A stretch of 64,000 bases of DNA from JBELHO01 sp042091375 (lineage in GTDB: Bacteria; Pseudomonadota; Gammaproteobacteria; Enterobacterales; Alteromonadaceae). Shown here in pieces: positions 9,754 through 17,363 of this stretch. Where the stretch lies: NCBI GenBank assembly GCA_042091375.1, contig JBELHO010000011.1, positions 1 through 64,000 of the forward strand. The letters are read 5' to 3'. The stretch's first letter is position 1; every line of letters starts with the position of its first letter. A program made the translations under genes and the position numbers. The notes beneath the pieces are model-generated. The model saw only the letters and a program-made list of their open reading frames with translations, was not told the origin of the DNA and searched no databases.

Positions 9754-9953
9754 AGCCACAAACAAGCGGTGTTTGTCTTACTGATTTATTATCGGTTGTG
9801 GTGCTAATATTTACCCATTTTTTTACTTCTGCGCCTTTAATTATCGCCTCATTCCCGTTATGCTTAACCGCTGATTGTACAATCTTTCTTTGCTCGACAA
9901 TACGCTGCTATTATTGAGTGATCTCAACTGTTGAAAATAAGGTATATGGTAAC

Positions 9954-11144
9954 ATGTTTGGTAATTTGAAGGCTTTGCCTGCCGATCCCATTTTAGGATT
10001 GTTGGCTAAATATCGCGTTGATCCCAACCCACAAAAAATTGATTTAGGTGTCGGTGTTTATAAAAATGAAGCCGGACATACCGCTATTTTAAATTGTGTA
10101 AAGAAAGCCGAAAAACACCGTTATGATACCGAAGATACCAAGGTTTATATTGGCCCTACAGGTTCGCCGTTATTCAATGATGAAATGAGTAAACTAATTT
10201 TTGGTGAGCACCATCAAGTGTTGTTGCAAAACAGGGCGCGCACAGTATCAACACCCGGAGGCACTGGCGCATTGCGAGTCGCTGCAGAATTTATTAAATC
10301 GTGTAAAGCTGGTGCAACTATTTGGGTCAGTGATCCTACATGGGCAAATCACACCGGATTATTTAAAGCTGCTGGTTTAACGGTTAAAACTTATCCTTAC
10401 TACGATCACGAAAATAAAAGCTTAAACTTCTCCGCTATGCTAGCGGCCTTGAAACAAGTCAGTAGTGATGATGCGGTGTTATTGCACGCCTGTTGTCACA
10501 ACCCCAGTGGTATGGATCTGAACCAAGAACAGTGGCAACAAGTGGTTGATGTAGCTAAACAGGTTGGCTTTTTACCACTCATAGATATGGCTTATCAAGG
10601 CTTTGGTGACGGCCTAGATCAAGATGCATATGGTTTGCGAACCATGGCAGATGCCGTAGAGCAAATGATCGTTTGTAGTTCATGTTCAAAAAATTTCGGC
10701 TTGTACCGAGAGCGTATCGGCGCATGTACTATTATTGGTCAATCAAGCAGTGCTGTCGATATCGCTAACTCAGTGTTATTAACTGTAGTGCGTTGTATTT
10801 ATTCAATGCCACCAGCCCATGGCGCCGCTTTAGTTGAAACTATTTTACACTCAGATGAATTGCGCAATGAGTGGTATGACGAACTAAAAGAAATGCGTGA
10901 TCGCATCAATAGCAACCGTCAGATATTAGTGGATAACTTGCAAGCTTGTGGAGTGACTCGCGATTTCAGTTTTATTCCTCAGCAAAAAGGCATGTTTTCT
11001 TTCTTGGGTATAACCCCGGAGCAAGTACAACAACTGCAAGACGACTTTAGTATTTACATGGTGGGATCAAGCCGAATGAGTATTGCTGGTATCGCTAAAA
11101 ATAACGTTGAATACTTAGCGCAGTCTATTGCCAAAGTGCTTTAG
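9954..11144 (+). CDS. Aspartate/aromatic-amino-acid aminotransferase
   Basis: The 396-residue class I PLP aminotransferase has exactly the length of E. coli AspC. It shows the family start (FGNLKALPADPILGL), the glycine-rich phosphate site (STPGGTGALR), HNPSGMD, and the PLP lysine in SCSKNFGLYRERIG. It transfers the amino group of Asp, Phe or Tyr to 2-oxoglutarate. AspC and TyrB types cannot be separated confidently by eye. The start is ATG at 9954 by alignment; the in-frame GTG at 9918 adds 12 foreign residues. It is monocistronic. Confidence 0.95.
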   Translation: MFGNLKALPADPILGLLAKYRVDPNPQKIDLGVGVYKNEAGHTAILNCVKKAEKHRYDTEDTKVYIGPTGSPLFNDEMSKLIFGEHHQVLLQNRARTVSTPGGTGALRVAAEFIKSCKAGATIWVSDPTWANHTGLFKAAGLTVKTYPYYDHENKSLNFSAMLAALKQVSSDDAVLLHACCHNPSGMDLNQEQWQQVVDVAKQVGFLPLIDMAYQGFGDGLDQDAYGLRTMADAVEQMIVCSSCSKNFGLYRERIGACTIIGQSSSAVDIANSVLLTVVRCIYSMPPAHGAALVETILHSDELRNEWYDELKEMRDRINSNRQILVDNLQACGVTRDFSFIPQQKGMFSFLGITPEQVQQLQDDFSIYMVGSSRMSIAGIAKNNVEYLAQSIAKVL

Positions 11145-11234
11145 TTAAAAACTAATGCACAATCACTGGCGTTCAATGCAATTTAACCCCAGTAGACTTT
11201 GCATAAATAATACATAAGCGCAAAATAACCAGCC

Positions 11235-11264
11235 AGTACTTTTCTCTAATATGAGAAAAGTACT
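11235..11264. other. Perfect 12-bp inverted repeat, hairpin without a U tract
   Basis: AGTACTTTTCTC and GAGAAAAGTACT flank a six-base loop, 90 bases after the aminotransferase stop and 130 before bfd. There is no T run on either strand, so a classic intrinsic terminator is not supported. It could be a Rho-associated 3' structure or a protein-binding site. Confidence 0.5.
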
Positions 11265-11329
11265 GTAGAAAACTATTGGCGAGTATTATTTGCGTTTATC
11301 TATGATTCACTGCCAAAATAAAAACACAT

Positions 11330-11347
11330 TGATAATCATTCTTATTT
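11330..11347 (+). promoter_or_regulatory. Candidate Fur box upstream of bfd
   Basis: TGATAATCATTCTTATTT resembles the iron-repressor consensus built from GATAAT and ATTATC half-sites. It lies about 50 bases before the bfd start, where a promoter would be. Bfd is iron-starvation induced and Fur-repressed in enterobacteria and pseudomonads, so the placement is sensible. This is a match by eye only. Confidence 0.55.
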
Positions 11348-11395
11348 AGGTTACTATTAGCAGCAATATTAACTAAAAAGAGTATTATCAGTTAT

Positions 11396-11590
11396 ATGTA
11401 CGTTTGTCTTTGCCATGGGGTCAGTGATTCGCAAATAGAAACCGCTATTGATGATGGCGCTGTTACTATGCAATTAATTGCTGAGGAATTAAAAGTGGGC
11501 ACGCAATGTGGCCAATGTTGTTCATGTGCAAAAAAAATCTTAAACAATAAACTCATTCATATCGCCGAAGCTGAACCCGCCGTCGCCTGA
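11396..11590 (+). CDS. bfd: Bacterioferritin-associated ferredoxin
   Basis: The 64-residue protein has the four cysteines of the [2Fe-2S] BFD fold in the expected spacing: Cys4 and Cys6 (VCLCHGVSD), then Cys38 and Cys41 (TQCGQCC). Two further cysteines follow. Bfd docks on bacterioferritin and passes electrons to reduce the mineral core so that Fe(II) is released. Here it is about 9 kb from the bfr pair rather than adjacent. A Fur-like site precedes it. The coding sequence near its end is partly copied downstream (see the repeat at 11675). Confidence 0.95.
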   Translation: MYVCLCHGVSDSQIETAIDDGAVTMQLIAEELKVGTQCGQCCSCAKKILNNKLIHIAEAEPAVA

Positions 11591-11630
11591 TCTTAATACT
11601 GTTACTATTGGTGCTAGTATTAGAATTAAC

Positions 11631-11660
11631 ATTAGTATTAGTATTAGTATTAGTATTAGT
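11631..11660. repeat. Hexanucleotide tandem repeat (ATTAGT)x5
   Basis: Five exact copies of ATTAGT lie 40 bases beyond the bfd stop, preceded by degenerate versions of the same unit. This is a probable slippage-prone microsatellite with no coding potential. Confidence 0.9.
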
Positions 11661-11674
11661 AACAATCAAATTGC

Positions 11675-11695
11675 AAAAAAATCTTAAACAATAAA
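11675..11695 (+). repeat. 21-bp copy of the 3' part of bfd
   Basis: The 21 bases at 11675-11695 are identical to 11531-11551 inside bfd (seven A, then TCTTAAACAATAAA). They lie 85 bases after the bfd stop, just beyond the ATTAGT array. This is a direct repeat 144 bases apart. Confidence 0.85.
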
Positions 11696-11863
11696 ATAAT
11701 ACAAAATAATACCTATTTGCTCATTACCAGTTACAAATACCTAATAACTAAGTACTGATCACACTAACAATAACTTAATGTTTAGCTAAATCGCGATTGT
11801 CTTACCTCCACCTTTTGTCATTGCTCAAAAACAAAGCAGCTGTGCGGCTAGCGCAGAGATTTT

Positions 11864-12016
11864 TTAACTCACCTTTACTTCTGATAAGCAAGGCCATTTA
11901 GCGCTGTGCTTACCCTCAAAGTAATTTTCTGGCGCTGATAAACTCACTACAAATCCAGTGGTAATGACCACAAAGCCGAAAGCAGCGATTGATCGATTAA
12001 ATCTCCAGTTGTTCAT
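11864..12016 (-). CDS. Possible 50-residue single-pass membrane protein
   Basis: A 51-codon open frame runs from ATG at 12016 to TAA at 11864. The predicted product has a basic start (MNNWRFNRS), one hydrophobic stretch at residues about 10-27 (AAFGFVVITTGFVVSLS) and a short polar tail with one cysteine. It is divergent from the efflux locus and shares its upstream region with the two palindromes at 12051-12088. No convincing ribosome site precedes the ATG. I do not recognise it. It could be a genuine small membrane protein or chance. Confidence 0.3.
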   Translation of the reverse strand: MNNWRFNRSIAAFGFVVITTGFVVSLSAPENYFEGKHSAKWPCLSEVKVS

Positions 12017-12050
12017 AGTGCAAGTATCAAATCACCAGTGCTCACACCAT

Positions 12051-12090
12051 AAGTGTCCATGCGGACACTTTTTTTGTCCACGGACACTTC
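12051..12090. promoter_or_regulatory. Paired palindromes, candidate activator (UAS) sites for the efflux locus
   Basis: The first palindrome is AAGTGTCC-ATGC-GGACACTT (12051-12070) and the second TGTCC-AC-GGACA (12075-12086). They share the half-sites TGTCC and GGACA, and their centres are 20 bp apart, about two helical turns. They lie roughly 55-90 bp upstream of a sigma-54-like promoter, the usual position for an NtrC-family activator, and the locus encodes such an activator. The first palindrome plus its T run could also be read as a terminator, but no plus-strand gene ends nearby. Confidence 0.55.
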
Positions 12091-12139
12091 ATCTTAATAA
12101 AATAAAAATTTAACTGTTATTAATCAATAATTTAAGTTT

Positions 12140-12155
12140 TGGCACGTTATCTGTA
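12140..12155 (+). promoter_or_regulatory. Candidate sigma-54 (RpoN) promoter
   Basis: TGGCACG at 12140-12146 is a perfect -24 element. After four bases comes CTGTA, where the consensus is TTGCA, so the -12 element keeps the correct 10-base GG-to-G spacing but has GT instead of GC. It lies about 80 bases before the mini-gene of the efflux locus and downstream of the palindromes. Confidence 0.5.
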
Positions 12156-12232
12156 AGTAGTTATTGTAAATAGTTACTGTATATCGACCATTAACCTTAA
12201 TTGGTCATTAATTAATAAATAGGAAAAGCATT

Positions 12233-12358
12233 ATGTTGTTTTATCTGCTGTTTTTAACCACGCCTTTATTTATGTTGTTGGCAAGCTGTTTGATCAAAAC
12301 CTTAGAGCAGCAGTTTACTGATAAGCATTTTACTTCCTCTACAAACAACAAAAAATAG
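12233..12358 (+). CDS. 41-residue membrane mini-protein at the head of the efflux locus
   Basis: An ATG at 12233 preceded by AGGAAAA opens a 42-codon frame ending TAG at 12358, 13 bases before the likely start of the membrane-fusion gene. Residues 2-24 are strongly hydrophobic (LFYLLFLTTPLFMLLASCLI with one Cys), followed by a polar tail ending NNKK. It could be a single-pass small protein or a crude signal anchor; a SPII lipobox is not clear. The good ribosome site, operon position and absence of overlap support a real gene. I do not recognise a family and propose no function beyond association with the transporter. Confidence 0.5.
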   Translation: MLFYLLFLTTPLFMLLASCLIKTLEQQFTDKHFTSSTNNKK

Positions 12359-12371
12359 ACAAGGAATGATC

Positions 12372-13628
12372 ATGATCAAAGAGCCCAGTGGACAAGACCA
12401 AATAATAACGGCGCGACCTGCTAAGCTAAAGGTGACATTTACAGTTATAAGCTTAACTGCAATAGTGGCAACATGCTGTTATTGGCTGTTCAATGCCAGT
12501 AACAGCGATTTTTCAATCAGCAAAGATGCCCTGCAGATTGCTACTGTTAACCGTGGTGATTTGATCCGTGATGTGGCCGCTACAGGTCGAATTGTCGCCG
12601 CCAATGCGCCAACAATTTACAGTCCTGAACAAGGCTTTATTGATTTACAGGTCAATGCCGGAGATCAAGTCACCTTAGGTCAAACGGTTGCCACAGTAAA
12701 CAGTCCAGCACTGCACAATGAAGCTAAGCAACAGGCTGCAGAATTAACTCGGTTAATGGGCGAGCTTGAGCGACAAAAGCTCAATGCCAGACGGCAAACT
12801 CTGCGTTTAAACAAAAGTGTCGATCTAGCACAAGTTGCCCTCAACGCCGCACAACGGGAAGAGCGCCGCGCCCAGCTGTCGATAGCTAAAAGCTTGATCA
12901 GCCAAATTGACTTAGAAAAAGCGGTAGATGATCTGTCGCGAGCAGAGCTCACCTACCAGCACGCCCAGCAAGACGTCAGTCTAGCTAAAGACACCTTAGC
13001 TTTTGAATTACAATCAGTGCAAAGCCAATACAATCGTCAAAAATTAGTAGTTGATGAACTAGCGCGACAAGTCAGTAACTTGCAGATAAAGGCAAGTGTT
13101 ACTGGCATTGTCGGTAACTTATTAGTTCAACAAAAAGCCGCAGTCAGTGGAAACCAGCCATTAATGACTTTAGTCGATTTAAGCGCTTACGAGGCTGAAA
13201 TACAAGTACCGGAAAGTTATGCCAATGATCTAGGTATAGGCATGGAGGTTGAACTCAATGTCAGCAATAACAAGGTGCTAGGCAAACTGACAGCCATTTC
13301 TCCTGAAGTCAATAATCGCGAAGTTAGCGCTCGAGTGCGCTTTGATCAACAGGCGCTAAGCGGTATTCGGCAAAACCAGCGTCTAAATGCACGTATTTTA
13401 TTAGAAAACAAAACCAACATTGTCAAAGTCAAACGCGGGCCATTTTTACAAGCCGGAGGATATGTGGCCTACAAAGTTGAAGGGGATATTGCTCGTCGCA
13501 TCCAAATAGGCACAGGAGTTACCAGTATGGCGGCAGTTGAGGTAGTGGCTGGACTCAGTGTCGGTGATCAGATCATTATTTCAAATTATGACAAATTTAA
13601 ACAAGCTACCTCAGTATTATTGCGCTAG
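12372..13628 (+). CDS. Membrane-fusion (periplasmic adaptor) protein of an ABC efflux system
   Basis: This 418-residue HlyD/MacA-type adaptor links an inner-membrane transporter to the periplasm and outer-membrane exit duct. One N-terminal membrane anchor is at residues about 20-40, then a barrel-sandwich half (VAATGRIVAANAPTIYSPEQG). A long alpha-hairpin coiled coil follows at about 110-220, rich in Ala/Gln/Arg, and then the second lipoyl half (IKASVTGIVGNLLVQQKAAV) and beta-barrel. The start at 12372 gives a six-base spacing to AAGGA; the ATG at 12366 abuts it. The gene is followed 125 bases later by the ATPase gene. The exported substrate is not evident. Confidence 0.88.
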   Translation: MIKEPSGQDQIITARPAKLKVTFTVISLTAIVATCCYWLFNASNSDFSISKDALQIATVNRGDLIRDVAATGRIVAANAPTIYSPEQGFIDLQVNAGDQVTLGQTVATVNSPALHNEAKQQAAELTRLMGELERQKLNARRQTLRLNKSVDLAQVALNAAQREERRAQLSIAKSLISQIDLEKAVDDLSRAELTYQHAQQDVSLAKDTLAFELQSVQSQYNRQKLVVDELARQVSNLQIKASVTGIVGNLLVQQKAAVSGNQPLMTLVDLSAYEAEIQVPESYANDLGIGMEVELNVSNNKVLGKLTAISPEVNNREVSARVRFDQQALSGIRQNQRLNARILLENKTNIVKVKRGPFLQAGGYVAYKVEGDIARRIQIGTGVTSMAAVEVVAGLSVGDQIIISNYDKFKQATSVLLR

Positions 13629-13753
13629 TTAATGTCCGAGTTATCAGACTGATTATCGCTGCTATTGATAGAAAATAGCTAAGGCCATAACAAGCTAAAG
13701 CATATGAGATAAAGAACACAAGATAAAAACAATCGCTAAAAAGGAATATAAAG

Positions 13754-14464
13754 ATGTTAACAATGCACAATATTAGTAAAGTTTATCAAACTGACATGGT
13801 TCAAACCCACGCCTTAAGAGATTTTTCCCTCGAAGTAAAACAAGGTGAATTTATTGCAGTAACCGGCCCTTCAGGCTCGGGAAAAACTACCTTTTTAAAT
13901 ATTGCCGGCATGCTTGAACCTTTTACACAAGGCCAATACCTGCTGGATGATATCGACGTAGGTAAGCTTAACGACAATAGCAGAGCAGATCTGCGCAACC
14001 AAAAAATTGGTTATATTTTCCAAGGGTTTAATTTGATCCCCGATTTAAATCTAAGAGAGAATATCGAAGTGCCACTGCGTTATCGCGGCATTAAAGCGGC
14101 TGAGCGCAAACGCCGAATCGATCAGTGTTTAGAGCAAGTAGGCCTGGCCAGTCGCGCTAAACATTTACCCCAACAATTATCAGGTGGTCAACAACAACGC
14201 GTGGCCATTGCCCGAGCCTTAGCAGGAAAGCCAAGATTTTTGCTTGCCGATGAGCCAACCGGTAACTTAGATACCTTAATGGCACGGCAAGTGATGGAAT
14301 TACTCGAACAAATAAATAACGATGGCGCCACGATAGTGATGGTCACACACGATGCCGAGCTAGCTCGCAGAGCACCGCGCAATATTCAAGTGGTTGATGG
14401 CCAAATCGCCGATTTCAGCTTATACCAAGGTAAACCAACGGCTACTGCAGTGGGGATGTCATAA
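13754..14464 (+). CDS. ABC transporter ATP-binding protein (MacB/LolD type)
   Basis: The 236-residue ATPase powers the MacB-like transporter. It has Walker A GPSGSGKTT, the signature LSGGQQQRVAIARAL, Walker B FLLADEPTGNLD and the switch His in MVTHD. These are the features of the LolD/MacB/FtsE group, which moves substrates by mechanotransmission rather than through a membrane channel. The stop TAA overlaps the next ATG by one base (TAATG), indicating translational coupling with the first permease. ATPase and permease are separate genes here, unlike MacB, where they are fused. Confidence 0.95.
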   Translation: MLTMHNISKVYQTDMVQTHALRDFSLEVKQGEFIAVTGPSGSGKTTFLNIAGMLEPFTQGQYLLDDIDVGKLNDNSRADLRNQKIGYIFQGFNLIPDLNLRENIEVPLRYRGIKAAERKRRIDQCLEQVGLASRAKHLPQQLSGGQQQRVAIARALAGKPRFLLADEPTGNLDTLMARQVMELLEQINNDGATIVMVTHDAELARRAPRNIQVVDGQIADFSLYQGKPTATAVGMS

Positions 14465-15777
14465 TGTTTAGCTATTACGTAGATTTAAGTTGGCGCAGTA
14501 TCAAGCGCACCCCATTAGTTAGTGCATTGATGATCATCGCCATAGGCATAGGTATTGGCGTAACTATGATCAGCTTATCGGTTTATCATATGATGTCATT
14601 GGATCCAATCCCCAACAAAAGCAGTCAACTGTATAGTGTGCAACTGCAAATCATGGATGACAATGGCTCGTGGTGGAGTGAAGACAACCTCCCCTATCAA
14701 TTGACCTATCAAGATGCACAACAATTAGTAACGGCAGATCTTCCGTATAAACGCGTAGCTATGTATAAGTCGGGGTTCTCTGTGCATACCGACAACAAGA
14801 ACATTAAGCCGTTTTTGGAAGCCACTAGACTGACCAATCGCGACTTATTTAGTTTATTTGACCTTGAATTTATTTATGGTAGTGCTTGGAGTACACAGCA
14901 AGAGCAAAGTGCTACTCCTGTGGTTGTTATTGCTAAATCCCTTAACGACAAGCTGTTTGGTGGTGAAAACTCGGTAGGAAAAATCATCAATCTCAATAAT
15001 ATCAGTGTGCAAATTGTTGGGGTAATGAATGACTGGCCAACCCATGTTAAATATTTCGATCTCAACAATGGTGCTTTTCAAAAACCAGAAAAAATATTTT
15101 TACCGCTGAGCTTGGCTAAACCCTATGAAATTGGAACTTGGGGCAACACCAATGGCTGGAAACACGAAATGAGCGAGACCTATGATGATCTGCTGCAATC
15201 AGAAAAAGTTTGGTTACAATTTTGGGTAGAGCTACCTGATCAGCAAGCCATAAAAGCTTATGAAAACTTTTTGATGAGCTATATGCAAGCCCAGCAAGAA
15301 CGCGGACGTTTTAACCGCAAAGAGCTGGCGTTTGCACTGCGCGATGTCAATCAATACATGAGCTATCGCAAAGTGGTCAGCGAAGATAACAAAATATTAG
15401 TGGCTTTGAGCTTTATGTTTTTAGGGGTGTGCTTAGCCAATATTCTTGCTTTATTACTGGCTAAATTTTTAAAACGCGCACCGGAAGTTGGGGTGAGAAG
15501 AGCTTTGGGTGCCAGTAAAGGTCAAGTTTTTTATCAACACCTGGTCGAAGTCGCTCTACTCGGCGCTATGGGAGGGGGGATAGGTATTGGTATTGCTCAG
15601 CTTGGCCTGTTTGGGATCAGACAAAGTTATCAATACTACACTGCCCTAGCTGCAATGGATATCAGCATGCTACTCGCTGCGCCCATCATTGCAATAAGTA
15701 CTTGCATTTTTGCCGGGCTATACCCCGCTTGGTTAGTTTGCAACACCACACCAGCCACTCACTTAAAAACTCAATAG
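14464..15777 (+). CDS. FtsX/MacB-type ABC permease, first subunit
   Basis: The 437-residue protein has one N-terminal membrane helix (VSALMIIAIGIGIGVTMISL), then a large periplasmic MacB_PCD-like domain (about 45-310). Three C-terminal helices form the FtsX domain (about 315-430), with the family sequence RAPEVGVRRALGASKGQVF. It would pair with the second permease as a heterodimer driven by the ATPase. It starts inside the stop of the ATPase gene. The two permeases are diverged in sequence, so they are not a recent duplication. Confidence 0.92.
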   Translation: MFSYYVDLSWRSIKRTPLVSALMIIAIGIGIGVTMISLSVYHMMSLDPIPNKSSQLYSVQLQIMDDNGSWWSEDNLPYQLTYQDAQQLVTADLPYKRVAMYKSGFSVHTDNKNIKPFLEATRLTNRDLFSLFDLEFIYGSAWSTQQEQSATPVVVIAKSLNDKLFGGENSVGKIINLNNISVQIVGVMNDWPTHVKYFDLNNGAFQKPEKIFLPLSLAKPYEIGTWGNTNGWKHEMSETYDDLLQSEKVWLQFWVELPDQQAIKAYENFLMSYMQAQQERGRFNRKELAFALRDVNQYMSYRKVVSEDNKILVALSFMFLGVCLANILALLLAKFLKRAPEVGVRRALGASKGQVFYQHLVEVALLGAMGGGIGIGIAQLGLFGIRQSYQYYTALAAMDISMLLAAPIIAISTCIFAGLYPAWLVCNTTPATHLKTQ

Positions 15778-15785
15778 GCAATCAC

Positions 15786-16991
15786 ATGTTAGAATTAACT
15801 CCTATATTTAAAGCGCTATGTCGCTCAAAAGTTGGCGCAATATTGCTATTGGTCCAAATTACCATTACCACTGCCATTGTTAGTAATGCCGCCTTTATTA
15901 TTAATGATCGATTAGAGTTTTTACAGCAAGAAACGGGTCTACCAGAGAATGATATTTTTAAATTTTCGGTGTTAACTTTTGGCACTGATGTCAGTATTGC
16001 TCAACAAAGAGAAAACGATGAACAGCTGTTGCGCAATTTGCCCTTTGTGGTTGATGCGGTAGCCATCAACAATGTACCACTGAGTGGCAGCGGCAGTAGC
16101 AGTTCTTTCTCTCTCAAACCATCAGGACAAACAGCTAAGCAAACCAATGCCACCTATTTTTTAGCTGATGAGCACGCCATCAACACGCTAGGCGTTGAAA
16201 TAATTGCAGGCCGAGATTTTACTGCCGAAGATGTCATTATCCGCGATGATTATGCTGAAATGCCTAGCGTGTCGCTTGTCACCCAAGCAGTAGCAGATGA
16301 GTTATTTCCCGGACAAAATGCTTTAGGTAAAACAATTTACCAAGGTGATAATCCAGCCGAAATCATTGGCATCATTAAATTGATGAAAGGTCCATGGTTA
16401 AAAGATGATCGCAAAGATAAATCAGTGTTTATCCCCTTCGTGAGATCGCAGAAGTTACAGTCTTTTATTGTGCGGACAGAGCCAGGTACGAGAGCTGAGG
16501 TGATGAAAACCATTGAAGAAAAATTATTAGCCGCTTACGGTAAACGGGTCATTGTTGATCTGACTGGTTTAGATCAAAAGAAAGCCGAAAATGTTGCCGA
16601 AGACATTTTAATGATGCGCATGTTAATCACTTTAATTGTGGTGTTAATATTGGTAACAGCCCTAGGTATTTTTGGTTTAACCTTGTTTAATATTTCCAAA
16701 CGCACTAAGCAAATTGGTACACGGCGCGCCTTGGGAGCTAGAAAATCAGCAATTGTGCGCTACTTTGTGGTGGAGAATAGCATGGTCTGTCTGGTGGGCT
16801 TAACACTAGGTGCTGCTGCTGCAGTGTTATTAGGCCAGCAGTTAATGCAGTTATACTCACTGCCGGCCCTATCTATGACTTATGTATTTAGTACCACTTT
16901 AGGCGTTTATTTGATCAGTATTATTGCTGTGCTTGGACCCGCAACAAAAGCTGCCAATATCTCGCCTAGTATTGCCACGCGAAGTATCTAA
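15786..16991 (+). CDS. FtsX/MacB-type ABC permease, second subunit
   Basis: This 401-residue protein has the same plan as its upstream neighbour. There is an N-terminal helix (VGAILLLVQITITTAIVSNAAFI), a periplasmic domain (about 40-280) and three C-terminal helices with KRTKQIGTRRALGARKSAIV. The start is ATG at 15786, eight bases after the preceding stop; the frame is open 84 bases further upstream but that lies within the first permease gene. The MFP/ATPase/two-permease set with a two-component system is an arrangement I recall from marine gammaproteobacteria. Export of peptides or membrane-active compounds is a guess. Confidence 0.92.
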   Translation: MLELTPIFKALCRSKVGAILLLVQITITTAIVSNAAFIINDRLEFLQQETGLPENDIFKFSVLTFGTDVSIAQQRENDEQLLRNLPFVVDAVAINNVPLSGSGSSSSFSLKPSGQTAKQTNATYFLADEHAINTLGVEIIAGRDFTAEDVIIRDDYAEMPSVSLVTQAVADELFPGQNALGKTIYQGDNPAEIIGIIKLMKGPWLKDDRKDKSVFIPFVRSQKLQSFIVRTEPGTRAEVMKTIEEKLLAAYGKRVIVDLTGLDQKKAENVAEDILMMRMLITLIVVLILVTALGIFGLTLFNISKRTKQIGTRRALGARKSAIVRYFVVENSMVCLVGLTLGAAAAVLLGQQLMQLYSLPALSMTYVFSTTLGVYLISIIAVLGPATKAANISPSIATRSI

Positions 16992-17003
16992 TGGCTTGAC
17001 ACT

Positions 17004-17038
17004 GGTATAAGTGATACACAACCTTTATCGCTTGTACC
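17004..17038 (+). other. Hairpin just after the second permease
   Basis: GGTATAAGTGATA and TATCGCTTGTACC can pair along 13 positions, with two G-T wobbles, around a nine-base loop. The hairpin starts 13 bases after the permease stop. No T tract follows, so it is more likely an mRNA-processing or stability element between the transporter and regulator genes than a terminator. Confidence 0.4.
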
Positions 17039-17221
17039 GCGCTTTGTACAACCGTTAGATATTGTCTGCACGGCTTGGTATAGTAGTTCTTTACTTAGTA
17101 AATTTGCTCAGTTCATTAGCTCTGTACATTAGCTCAGTAAAGCAAAAGTAATAATAATAAATAATAAAAAATAAATAATAGATGGTAGTTGAGATAATGA
17201 TAGTTAATCTAATTCCTGATC

Positions 17222-17321
17222 NNNNNNNNNNNNNNNNNNNNNNNNNNNNNNNNNNNNNNNNNNNNNNNNNNNNNNNNNNNNNNNNNNNNNNNNNNNNNNN
17301 NNNNNNNNNNNNNNNNNNNNN
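17222..17321. other. Assembly gap of 100 N
   Basis: This is a run of exactly 100 undetermined bases, a conventional scaffold-gap length, so its true size is unknown. It lies in the 372-base space between the second permease and the response regulator, preceded by an AT-rich stretch of AATAATAAA-type repeats. Any promoter or small gene for the regulator pair could be hidden here. Confidence 0.95.
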
Positions 17322-17363
17322 TCTATAAACCGTGACAAGGACGACAAGTAAAGAGTAAAACTG

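Noticed and set aside
12051..12075. First palindrome plus T tract read as a terminator of bfd
   Set aside because: It is 460 bases after the bfd stop with no plus-strand gene between, and the same half-sites recur 20 bp later, which better fits a protein-binding site.
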